Assembly: GCA_014802705.1 (NCBI GenBank) | Contig: JAAVBR010000070.1 | Coordinates: 1-14,816, forward strand | Direction of reading: 5' to 3' | Origin: a bacterium | GTDB lineage: Bacteria > Pseudomonadota > Alphaproteobacteria > Rs-D84 | Length of the DNA stretch: 14,816 nt | In this document: positions 6,132 to 12,336 of the stretch, piece after piece | How positions within the stretch are numbered: the first letter of the stretch is position 1 | Layout: every line of letters begins with the position of its first letter | Program-made: the position numbers and the translations under genes | Notes under the pieces: generated by a model | Databases searched by the model: none | Seen by the model: the letters and a program-made list of their open reading frames with translations, nothing else | Told to the model about the DNA's origin: nothing

Positions 6132-8222
6132 TTAATCTTCCAAGAAACTGCGCAGTTTGCGGGCGCGGGTTGGATGCTTTAACTTATTCAGCGCCTTTTG
6201 TTCAATCTGGCGGATACGTTCACGGGTCACCCCGATGTATTCCCCAACCTCTTCCAAGGTGCTGGTTTTATTGGTGCTCATCCCAAAGCGCTGGCGCAGG
6301 ACGGTTTCTTCCTTGGGATCCAGTTCGGACAGAATCTGGGTCACAATCTTGCGCAGGTTTTTCTGGGCCGCCGACGTGAACGGATTCTTGGCCGTTTCGT
6401 CCGCGATGATTTCAATACGGCTGCTTTCTTCGTCGGTACCGACGGGGGCCTCCAGTGAAATCGGTTTCAGATTGACCTTCATCGCCTTGTGAATCTTGTC
6501 CACCGGCAGGTAAATAATCTTGGACAATTCTTCGGCGGTCGGTTGGCGCCCGTATTTGTGCATAAACTGGCGCGACGCACGCTGAATCTTGTGAATGTTG
6601 TCGATCATGTGCACCGGGATGCGGATCGTGCGGGCCTGGTCCGCGATGCTGCGGGAAATGCCCTGTTGAATCCAGTTGGTGGCGTATGTCGAAAATTTAT
6701 TCCCCAAACGATAGTCAAACTTGTCCACGGCCTTCATCAAACCGATGTTGCCGTCCTGGACCAGGTCCGAGAAATCCAGCCCCAAACCGCGGTTGCTGTG
6801 CTTTTTCGCAAATTTGATGACCAGACGCAGGTTCGCCTCAATCATTTCGCGTTTGGCACGGGCGGCCTCGGCCTGGCCACGGCGGACCAGTTCGATGACC
6901 TTTTTATATTCGCCGGTGGGTTGGCCGGTTTCGGTCGCGATGGCCGTGATGTCTTCCTGGATCTTTTGGATATCAGCCTCGTGCTTTTTGGCAAAGTTCG
7001 CCCACGCCGCGTTTTTATGTTTCTGCAGTTTTTTGACCCAGTTGCGGTTTAATTCGTTGCCCGTATATTCGGCCAAGAAATCTTCGCGTTTGATCTTGTT
7101 CGCCATGGCCAGGCGCAGCAATTTCCCCTCTAGCCCCATCAGCAACTGATCCCGCTTGGTCAATTGTTCCAGGATTTCCGCAATACGATCGTCGTTCAGG
7201 CGGATTTTGCTGACGTGTTCAAACAATTCCAGGCGCAACTTGGCGTATTTCTTTTCCAAGGCCTCGTCCACCTTGGATGACGCCATCAGGTTTTCCAACC
7301 GCTGGGCCTGCAATTTCTGCATGCTGTTAAAGATGCGTTTGATTTTCGTGAACAGATCCGTGATCATGGGCATCAAGGCCTCTTCCATCACGGGGATGGA
7401 CACGCCGGACGCGCCGCGGGATTTGTCGTCCTTTTTGATTTCGTCGTCATCGTCGGCATCGGCGTCATCTTCGTCGTCATCGTCCGCATCATCGCCCCAG
7501 GATTCTTCCAATTCGTCCAAATCTTGGTCATCCAATTCGTCGACATGATCCACGCCCTTGGATTTTAAAGCATCAGCCAACGCTGCCAACGATTTCTGTT
7601 CGGAATCGGATGAATACATGACTTCCAGATTCACGATATAGCGCAAACGAATATCGTCGTTTAACAATTGTTGATACCAATCCAACATGGCCTGGATGGT
7701 CATGGGGCTTTCGCACAGGCCATACACCATCAGGCGCAATGCCGCCTCGATCCGTTGGGCAATGGCGACTTCGCCGGCGGCGGTCAACAATTGCACCGTG
7801 CCGATTTGTTTTAAATAGGATTGCACAGAATCCTGGACACCCAAAACCAGGCTGCCGGTTTGGCTGCGTTCCAATTGCTTGGCAAAATGTTCGTAATCGT
7901 CGTCGTTGACATCCACCTGTTCGGCGTCGGCGTTTAACAGATTGCGTGTTTTGTCGCGCGATTCTTCGGCGTCGTCGTCATAATAACGATCCAATTCCTT
8001 GGCAAAATTGTCGGTTTCCAGAATTTCCAGACCCAAATCCTGTTGGAAAAAGTCCAGAACTTCGGGCTGTTCTTCGCCGGGAACCTCGTCCGCTTCGACC
8101 GCGGCATCAAAATCCATCTGGGACAGATAGCCCGCATCCACGGCGGACGTCGCCAGTTTCTGTAAATTTTCCGGCAATGATTCAATCAACAGCCGTGTTG
8201 CATCATCCAGTTTTTTTGGCAT
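6132..8222 (-). CDS. rpoD: RNA polymerase primary sigma factor (sigma70)
   Basis: The housekeeping sigma factor directs core RNA polymerase to -35/-10 promoters. The 696-residue product has region 1.1-like sequence (about 15-75), region 1.2 (DSVQSYLKQIGTVQLLTAAGE, about 131-151), a non-conserved region with a very acidic stretch (about 228-265), regions 2.1-2.4 (about 460-540, including LDFSDLVQDGNIGLMKAVDKF and SIADQARTIRIPVHM), region 3, and region 4.2 with the helix-turn-helix TRERIRQIEQKALNKL. Region 2.3 is unusual: the canonical ATWWIRQAITRS reads ATNWIQQGISRS (Asn at about 516). I chose the ATG at 8220-8222 because AAAGG (8230-8234) is 7 nt away; a TTG one codon upstream is possible. 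It lies 36 nt after trcR and is probably co-transcribed with it. Confidence 0.97.
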   Translation of the reverse strand: MPKKLDDATRLLIESLPENLQKLATSAVDAGYLSQMDFDAAVEADEVPGEEQPEVLDFFQQDLGLEILETDNFAKELDRYYDDDAEESRDKTRNLLNADAEQVDVNDDDYEHFAKQLERSQTGSLVLGVQDSVQSYLKQIGTVQLLTAAGEVAIAQRIEAALRLMVYGLCESPMTIQAMLDWYQQLLNDDIRLRYIVNLEVMYSSDSEQKSLAALADALKSKGVDHVDELDDQDLDELEESWGDDADDDDEDDADADDDDEIKKDDKSRGASGVSIPVMEEALMPMITDLFTKIKRIFNSMQKLQAQRLENLMASSKVDEALEKKYAKLRLELFEHVSKIRLNDDRIAEILEQLTKRDQLLMGLEGKLLRLAMANKIKREDFLAEYTGNELNRNWVKKLQKHKNAAWANFAKKHEADIQKIQEDITAIATETGQPTGEYKKVIELVRRGQAEAARAKREMIEANLRLVIKFAKKHSNRGLGLDFSDLVQDGNIGLMKAVDKFDYRLGNKFSTYATNWIQQGISRSIADQARTIRIPVHMIDNIHKIQRASRQFMHKYGRQPTAEELSKIIYLPVDKIHKAMKVNLKPISLEAPVGTDEESSRIEIIADETAKNPFTSAAQKNLRKIVTQILSELDPKEETVLRQRFGMSTNKTSTLEEVGEYIGVTRERIRQIEQKALNKLKHPTRARKLRSFLED

Positions 8223-8258
8223 CAAAAAACCTTTGCGTTGTGGGGTTCGTTTGGGGCG

Positions 8259-8777
8259 TTATTTCTTGGCCTTGGCCACCGCTTCGTGCAGGGCCGATTC
8301 CGACACCAGGCCCAAGACGATCGGACTCTGGATTTGAATCTGGGCATAAGACTGATGGGTCTTGTTCCGCACAGACGCGACGGTGGGATTGGTGCTGCGC
8401 ATCAGGCGCGCCACCTGGCCGTCCGACAATTCCGGATAATTTTTAATAATCCACAAAATGCCGCCCAGACGATTTTGGCGATGCAGTTTCGGGGTGTACC
8501 CGATGCCGCGTTTGTTCTGGGCCTTTTGCGCGTTCACAATCACTTCGCGCAGGTTCAGACGCGCCGACGGATCCGCCTCGCACCGTTCGATGTCTTCACG
8601 GGTCACCTGGCCGTTCAGGATCGGGTTCAGACCCTGGATCTTGTACGTTTCGGCGTCGGCAATATTCTTGACCTCTAATTCATGCATGCCGCAGAAATCT
8701 GCGATCTGTTCGAATGTCAACGCGGTATTTTCAATCAACCACAGGGCGGTGGATTTCGGCATATAGGGATAGTTCAT
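8259..8777 (-). CDS. trcR: TrcR/DUF1013 family cell-cycle transcriptional regulator
   Basis: The 172-residue product matches the alphaproteobacterial DUF1013 (TrcR) family throughout: MPKSTALWLIENTALTFEQIADFCGMHELEVKNIAD (about 6-41), NGQVTREDIERCEADPSARL (about 54-73), a basic RYTP-like segment, then WIIKNYPELSDGQVARLMRSTNPTVASVRNKTH, which reads like a helix-turn-helix. Family members are described as cell-cycle transcriptional regulators; the direct targets here are unknown. The frame extends upstream to 8909, but the ATG at 8775-8777 gives the family's normal N-terminus and has AGAGGAA at 8783-8789, so it is the start. It is followed after 36 nt by rpoD and preceded by a good promoter overlapped by a perfect dyad, which makes self-regulation of the trcR-rpoD unit plausible. 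Confidence 0.9.
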   Translation of the reverse strand: MNYPYMPKSTALWLIENTALTFEQIADFCGMHELEVKNIADAETYKIQGLNPILNGQVTREDIERCEADPSARLNLREVIVNAQKAQNKRGIGYTPKLHRQNRLGGILWIIKNYPELSDGQVARLMRSTNPTVASVRNKTHQSYAQIQIQSPIVLGLVSESALHEAVAKAKK

Positions 8778-8797
8778 GAAAGTTCCTCTTAGTGTTG

Positions 8798-8823
8798 GGG
8801 GCAATATACACCAATATTGCCCC
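8798..8823. promoter_or_regulatory. Perfect 10-bp dyad over the trcR-rpoD promoter (candidate operator)
   Basis: GGGGCAATAT (8798-8807) and ATATTGCCCC (8814-8823) form a perfect inverted repeat with a 6-bp centre. It covers the -10 box and most of the spacer of the trcR promoter. No T tract follows on the minus strand, so it is not a standard cysS terminator, although it could also fold as an RNA hairpin after cysS. Confidence 0.65.
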
Positions 8824-8831
8824 GATTTCAA
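8803..8831 (-). promoter_or_regulatory. Sigma70 promoter for trcR-rpoD
   Basis: On the minus strand TTGAAA (8826-8831) lies 17 bp from TATATT (8803-8808), which is optimal spacing. The start would be near 8796, about 19 nt before the trcR ATG. Confidence 0.75.
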
Positions 8832-8857
8832 CCCATTTTTATGGAATTTTTTTTGGC

Positions 8858-10285
8858 TCAGGCCTTTTTGACAATCTTGAACCCGTCGGCCGTATCCAGA
8901 ATGGACCATCCGGCCGCGTCAATTTGCCCGCGCAATGCGTCCGCCGTGGCAAAATCCCGCGCGGCCTTGGCCGCCGCCCGCCGCCGCGCCATGTCGACAA
9001 TGTCATCGGGGGCCGCCACATTTTCCAGGGTAATCAATTTCCGGGCCCGATCGATGAATTGCAGACCCAACAACCGGTCAATAAATTCAATCAGGGCGAT
9101 TTTTGTCGCGGCCGTGACATCGGGGGCCTTTAATAATTCCTGGGTGATGACCAGGGCCTCGGCCGTTTTCATATTGTCCGACACCGCATCCAAAATCCGA
9201 TCGTGCCAGGCGTCAAACACCGCCGGGTCCTGTGCCCCCTGCTCTTTTTCGGCCAGTATGTCCGCCACCCGCCGCACCAGATTTTTGTACCCCGCGGCGG
9301 CCGCGTCCATCGATTCCCATGAAAAGGCCAACTGGGCCTGATAATGCCCCAACAGAATTAAATAGCGATAAACAATCGGATCAAATCCCCGGTTGCGCAC
9401 GGCATCCAGCCCCAGGAATTCGCCCTTGGACTTGCTCATCTTTTCGCCGGATTTATCCACCAGGAAACTGAAATGCACCCAGTATTTGACCCAGGGCGCG
9501 CCGACAATCGGTTCACTCTGGGCGATTTCGTTGGCATGATGAACACGCGACAGGTCTTCGCCGCCGGTATGAATATCAAAATGATCGCCCAACAGTTTCA
9601 TGCTCATGGCGCTGCATTCCGCGTGCCATCCCGGGAATCCGACGCCCCAGGGACTGTCCCATTCCATTTGGCGTTTTTGATCCGCGGGCGAAAATTTCCA
9701 CAACGCAAAGTCCGTGGGATGGCGCTTGGCACTGTTAAATTCCACGCGGGCCCCGGCCCGATTGCCCGACAACGCCCCGCCGGTCAAGGCCCCATACGCC
9801 GGGAATTTCGACGTGTCATAATAAATGCCATCCCCCGGAATTTCGTATGTATAGCCTAATGCCTCTAATTGACGGACCAATTCGATTTGTTCATGGATAT
9901 AATCGGTTGCGCGCGGCATTTCGGTGGGATGAATCATGTTCAGATCATCATAATCGCGCAAGAATTGATCCAAATAGAACTGGGCCACGTCCCAAACGGA
10001 TTTATGATCGCGGGCGGCGCCCTTTTCCATTTTGTCTTCGCCGGAATCGTCGTCATCGTTGGTCAGGTGCCCCACATCCGTAATGTTCATGACATGGTGC
10101 ATATCGTACCCGTTTTCCAAAAACATGCGCTTTAAAATATCATTATGAATCATCGTCCGCAAATTGCCCAAATGCGTATAGTGATAGACCGTCGGCCCAC
10201 ACGAATAAAATCCCACCTGCCCCGGTGTGATGGGGACAAATTCTTCGATTTTTCGGGACATCGTGTTAAACAGTCTGATGGTCAT
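8858..10285 (-). CDS. cysS: Cysteinyl-tRNA synthetase
   Basis: CysRS charges tRNA-Cys with cysteine in the cytoplasm. The 475-residue product is a typical class I enzyme of normal length. Visible motifs are FYSCGPTVY with zinc ligand Cys 29, the HIGH-equivalent HLGN at 38-41, GWHAECSAM with Cys 224, VHHANEIAQSE with the His/Glu zinc ligands at about 249-253, and KMSKS at 282-286. The last part is an Ala/Arg-rich helical domain ending in ATADALRGQIDAAGWSILD. The frame runs on to 10609, but the upstream part is intergenic sequence. The ATG at 10283-10285 gives the family's usual start and has AAAGGA about 6 nt upstream. It has its own promoter and is divergent from the outer-membrane protein gene. 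Confidence 0.97.
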   Translation of the reverse strand: MTIRLFNTMSRKIEEFVPITPGQVGFYSCGPTVYHYTHLGNLRTMIHNDILKRMFLENGYDMHHVMNITDVGHLTNDDDDSGEDKMEKGAARDHKSVWDVAQFYLDQFLRDYDDLNMIHPTEMPRATDYIHEQIELVRQLEALGYTYEIPGDGIYYDTSKFPAYGALTGGALSGNRAGARVEFNSAKRHPTDFALWKFSPADQKRQMEWDSPWGVGFPGWHAECSAMSMKLLGDHFDIHTGGEDLSRVHHANEIAQSEPIVGAPWVKYWVHFSFLVDKSGEKMSKSKGEFLGLDAVRNRGFDPIVYRYLILLGHYQAQLAFSWESMDAAAAGYKNLVRRVADILAEKEQGAQDPAVFDAWHDRILDAVSDNMKTAEALVITQELLKAPDVTAATKIALIEFIDRLLGLQFIDRARKLITLENVAAPDDIVDMARRRAAAKAARDFATADALRGQIDAAGWSILDTADGFKIVKKA

Positions 10286-10309
10286 GATACATCCTTTTGA
10301 TTCCGGCCC

Positions 10310-10338
10310 ATCATAGTCCATCCACCGGGCACCTGCAA
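10310..10338 (-). promoter_or_regulatory. Sigma70 promoter for cysS
   Basis: On the minus strand TTGCAG (10333-10338) lies 17 bp from TATGAT (10310-10315), 25 bp before the cysS ATG. The -35 is partial, the -10 good, the spacing optimal. Confidence 0.62.
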
Positions 10339-10458
10339 CACATTTTTCAATAAATTGACCCCAGACGCGCAAACCGGGGCTGATTTGACATTTTTGACAC
10401 CCGGATTTCCAAACACGCACCACGGCGGAAAATACGACCCGTATAATGGATTTTTTCC

Positions 10459-10488
10459 TTGCGAAAGGGCGGGGGGGGGGGGTAGAAT
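10459..10488 (+). promoter_or_regulatory. Promoter of the outer-membrane protein gene with poly-G in the spacer
   Basis: TTGCGA (10459-10464) and TAGAAT (10483-10488) are separated by 18 bp, of which 12 are a single run of G (10471-10482). The start would be near 10495. A perfect TATAAT also occurs at 10442-10447 but has no recognisable -35 at normal distance. Any change in G number shifts the spacer away from or towards 17 bp. Confidence 0.58.
10471..10482 (+). repeat. Homopolymer tract of 12 G
   Basis: Twelve consecutive G lie between promoter boxes upstream of a surface protein gene. Tracts this long are prone to slippage and also to sequencing error. No other homopolymer of G or C of this length occurs in the window. 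Confidence 0.9.
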
Positions 10489-10497
10489 GTTGAATGT

Positions 10498-10522
10498 GAT
10501 TAGAATCATAACGATTCGAATC
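10498..10522. repeat. Two tandem GATTMGAATC palindromes upstream of the outer-membrane protein gene
   Basis: GATTAGAATC (10498-10507) and GATTCGAATC (10513-10522) start 15 bp apart. The second is a perfect palindrome and the first differs at one position. They lie just downstream of the predicted start, so they could be an operator or a GAATC/GATTC hairpin in the 5' UTR. Confidence 0.5.
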
Positions 10523-10547
10523 CAAAACACAGAAAGGAGAACCTAAT

Positions 10548-11258
10548 ATGAAAAAAATCTTTTTGACATCTCTGGCGGCGGTCATGAGTGTTTCTGCGGC
10601 ATCGGCCATGGAACTGACCCCGTATGTTGCGGTTCGTGGTGGCTATGATCATGCCATGATGAACACGGACAAATTGACCATTGTCGAAGACGGCGAAACC
10701 TATACCGAAACCATGGGCAACCCGATGGGCAGCGGCTTCATGTTGGGGGCGGCCGCCGGTGTTTCGATGAATGTGCATAAATACTTCAACGTCCGTGGCG
10801 AATTGGAATATTCCTATGCCAATCGTTCCCTGGAACAGAAATACACGGAAATCGACGGTTATTATGACGAAGATGCCGACGAATTCGTCGAAGAAGAATA
10901 TTCTGGCAAAGACAAATATGACCAGGATGCGCATACCTTGATGTTGAACGCCTATGTCGATTTCAAGACCGGCACCCCGTTCACGCCGTATGTTGGCGCG
11001 GGCTTGGGTTATTCTTGGAATAACTTGACCGCCAAAGACGAAGATGGCGATCTGAAATTCGATGACGGTGCCTTTGCCTGGCAGGTTGGCGCGGGTGTTT
11101 CCTATGCGGCCACCAGCGCGTTGAGCATCGATTTGGGCTATCGCTTTACCGATGCCATGGGTCTGAAATATTCCAAGACCGTGGAAGATGGTAAAATCGA
11201 AGTTGAAAACGATACCTATGCCCACCAGGTTTACCTGGGCGCGCGGTATGCGTTCTAA
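10548..11258 (+). CDS. Outer-membrane beta-barrel protein (opacity/OmpA-barrel type)
   Basis: The 236-residue precursor has a clear signal peptide (MKKIFLTSLAAVMSVSAASA, cleavage probably after residue 20). Alternating beta-strands typical of an eight-stranded barrel follow (YVAVRGGYDH, FMLGAAAGVSM, YFNVRGELEYSY, LMLNAYVDFK, FTPYVGAGLGYSW, AWQVGAGVSYA, LSIDLGYRF), ending in the terminal Phe used for outer-membrane insertion (GARYAF). The long variable segments between strands, for example about 97-125, are very acidic (Asp/Glu/Tyr-rich) and are likely surface loops. The layout fits the OMP_b-brl/opacity family, whose members act in adhesion or envelope stability; the precise role is not readable. 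AAGGAG at 10534-10539 is a strong ribosome site. The promoter with its G12 tract suggests switchable expression. Confidence 0.9.
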   Translation: MKKIFLTSLAAVMSVSAASAMELTPYVAVRGGYDHAMMNTDKLTIVEDGETYTETMGNPMGSGFMLGAAAGVSMNVHKYFNVRGELEYSYANRSLEQKYTEIDGYYDEDADEFVEEEYSGKDKYDQDAHTLMLNAYVDFKTGTPFTPYVGAGLGYSWNNLTAKDEDGDLKFDDGAFAWQVGAGVSYAATSALSIDLGYRFTDAMGLKYSKTVEDGKIEVENDTYAHQVYLGARYAF

Positions 11259-11293
11259 AAAAAACAACATTTTGTTCGAATGTTGATCATTTG

Positions 11294-11323
11294 CCGCCCG
11301 GATTCCCGGGCGGTTTTGTTTTT
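11294..11323 (+). terminator. Terminator of the outer-membrane protein gene
   Basis: The stem CCGCCCGG/CCGGGCGG (11294-11301 with 11306-11313) has a 4-nt loop and is followed by TTTTGTTTTT. A weaker hairpin CAACATT/AATGTTG (11265-11271 with 11279-11285) precedes it. The convergent Cys-rich gene ends at 11322; on that strand the hairpin lacks a T tract. Confidence 0.85.
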
Positions 11324-11891
11324 AATTGCAATAATAACTGTTGGCGGTGTATGTAAAGAAACCGGTGCTGTCACTGCCCGATGTGCCGGATGGGATATAG
11401 CAATTGGTTTGGGCGGTGCTGCCGGCGGCCGACGTTCCGGTCATGCCCGCCACCGTCAGACAACGCGAACACCCGGATGTCCCGTTGCTGGATGATCCGT
11501 AATAACCGGCGGCGCATTGATAGACGATGGTTTCGACACAATCGGCCCCCGAACAACTGCGGTTTGTCTTTTTCTGATACCCGGTGTTTCCCGCGGTCCA
11601 GATGGTATCGCTTTTACACGTGGATGTGTCGCAGGCCTGGATACAGCCATCAACACCATCCGCATACATATCTGTATCTATGACATAGCCGGTTTTACAA
11701 CGTACACAAGACCCCACCAGATATCGACAATTATCAATCCAAACGGATACACTCTTCGTTTGTTCACAATCTTCGTTTGTAAAATCTTCCGGAAAGAAAT
11801 CGCATTCTTCCTCGTCATCGCGCCCCGCCATCCCTGTCACCGGCGTCAACGCCATAAACAATGCGCAAAATAACAATAAAAAACGTCTCAT
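11322..11891 (-). CDS. Small Cys-rich secreted protein
   Basis: The 189-residue product begins with a signal peptide (MRRFLLLFCALFMALTPVTG, about 1-22), then an acidic DDEEE stretch. About 15 Cys follow, mostly in C-x2-C or C-xn-G patterns (SCVRC, GCIQAC, SCSGADC, QCAAGYYG, GCSRC), with a Ser/Thr/Gly-rich tail ending TYTANSYYCN. This pattern resembles disulfide-rich EGF- or ephrin-receptor-like repeats, so an exported, disulfide-bonded surface or periplasmic protein is likely. No catalytic domain is visible. I chose the ATG at 11889-11891 because the AAGGGAG site (about 11899-11905) is correctly spaced for it but too close to the ATG at 11895-11897. An intrinsic terminator and a structured RNA lie immediately upstream, so expression may depend on readthrough. 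Confidence 0.82.
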   Translation of the reverse strand: MRRFLLLFCALFMALTPVTGMAGRDDEEECDFFPEDFTNEDCEQTKSVSVWIDNCRYLVGSCVRCKTGYVIDTDMYADGVDGCIQACDTSTCKSDTIWTAGNTGYQKKTNRSCSGADCVETIVYQCAAGYYGSSSNGTSGCSRCLTVAGMTGTSAAGSTAQTNCYIPSGTSGSDSTGFFTYTANSYYCN

Positions 11892-11915
11892 ACCCATTCT
11901 CCCTTGTGGATCAAT

Positions 11916-11943
11916 AAAAAATCCGCCAAAGAATATTTGGCGG
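11916..11943 (-). terminator. Intrinsic terminator of structured RNA B, just upstream of the Cys-rich gene
   Basis: On the minus strand CCGCCAAA and TTTGGCGG (11936-11943 with 11923-11930) form a perfect 8-bp stem with a 5-nt loop, followed by a T6 tract (11916-11921). It ends 25 nt before the Cys-rich gene's ATG. No minus-strand protein gene lies upstream of it, so it must end an RNA starting near 12168. Confidence 0.88.
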
Positions 11944-12169
11944 TCGGGGAGTTCAAAAAATCATAATCAAAGAAATGACCCCGCCAGTCTTTGGAAACCA
12001 ACGGTTCCCTGTGGTATAACTGGCGGCTCCCCGGCCTGGATGACGTCGGGGTTACACAATAAATGGCGCAGATGCGCCGCCATTGTGTGCGGATGCGACA
12101 TGAACACCATGTCTTTCTTTGATTACGGGCTTTTTGACGACCCCGAACCCAATATCCCTTTGGATTCGT
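11916..12169 (-). ncRNA. Structured RNA, copy B of an unrecognised RNA class
   Basis: About 250 nt between a promoter and a perfect intrinsic terminator, with no minus-strand reading frame. On the minus strand, 5' to 3': a 9-of-10 hairpin (12162-12171 with 12141-12150); GACATG/CATGTC (12108-12113 with 12097-12102); ACACAA/TTGTGT (12083-12088 with 12054-12059) around a GGCG-type hairpin; ACCCCGAC (12045-12052); GCCGGGGAG (12027-12035); CCGCCAGT/ACTGGCGG (12019-12026 with 11981-11988) enclosing TATACCACAGG and a GGAACC/GGTTTCC tip; GGTCA; GAACTCCCCGAC (11943-11954); then the terminator. GCCGGGG can pair with either CCCCGAC copy. Order and motifs match the leader at 1905-2121. It may be a free small RNA or a leader or attenuator of the Cys-rich gene. 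Confidence 0.65.
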
Positions 12170-12174
12170 GGACC

Positions 12175-12203
12175 AGTATATCGAAACCTGCGGACAAAAT
12201 CAA
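12175..12203 (-). promoter_or_regulatory. Sigma70 promoter for structured RNA B
   Basis: On the minus strand TTGATT (12198-12203) lies 17 bp from TATACT (12175-12180), with a start near 12168. Its -35 is only 7 bp from the -35 of the divergent rpsA promoter. Confidence 0.72.
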
Positions 12204-12210
12204 TAATTTC

Positions 12211-12239
12211 TTGCATTTTTGAAATAAATTTCCTATAAT
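12211..12239 (+). promoter_or_regulatory. Sigma70 promoter for rpsA
   Basis: TTGCAT (12211-12216) lies 17 bp from a perfect TATAAT (12234-12239). The start would be near 12246, giving a leader of about 90 nt. Confidence 0.75.
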
Positions 12240-12245
12240 TGGGCC

Positions 12246-12336
12246 GATTTGGCGGGTGGGCGCCCAATCAATCCGAATAACCCCACAAGACCTTTGAATT
12301 TCATTTCAAATGGCAAACTTTGTTTGAACTCTTTTT
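12246..12336 (+). promoter_or_regulatory. rpsA leader without a Shine-Dalgarno sequence
   Basis: The 15 nt before the ATG at 12337 are U/A-rich (ACTCTTTTT) and hold no GGAG-like site. TTCAAA (12305-12310) and TTTGAA (12323-12328) can pair around a CAAAC/GTTTG hairpin. In E. coli the rpsA start region also lacks a canonical Shine-Dalgarno sequence and is folded for S1 binding and self-repression, so a similar control is likely. Confidence 0.55.

Noticed and set aside
6489..7548. Long plus-strand frames opposite rpoD
   Set aside because: They are shadows of the rpoD codons; the acidic stretch reads as Ser-rich strings on the other strand.
8778..8909. N-terminal extension of trcR
   Set aside because: The extra residues cover the promoter, the dyad and the end of cysS; the internal ATG has a good ribosome site and the family-typical start.
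10385..10399. Two TTGACA boxes 9 bp apart as promoters
   Set aside because: No -10-like sequence lies 16-18 bp downstream of either.
10286..10609. N-terminal extension of cysS
   Set aside because: It translates intergenic DNA including the poly-G tract; the internal ATG gives a normal-length CysRS with a ribosome site.
11916..12169. Known RNAs (tmRNA, RNase P RNA, SRP RNA, 6S RNA, tRNA) as the identity of the structured RNA
   Set aside because: I found no T-loop TTCGAAT, no RNase P GAGGAAAGTCC, no SRP core, and no 5'/3' closing stem of 6S type. This is by eye only; cmsearch against Rfam would settle it.
12040..12222. A 60-residue plus-strand open frame
   Set aside because: It has no ribosome site, lies antisense to the hairpins of structured RNA B and resembles no protein I know.
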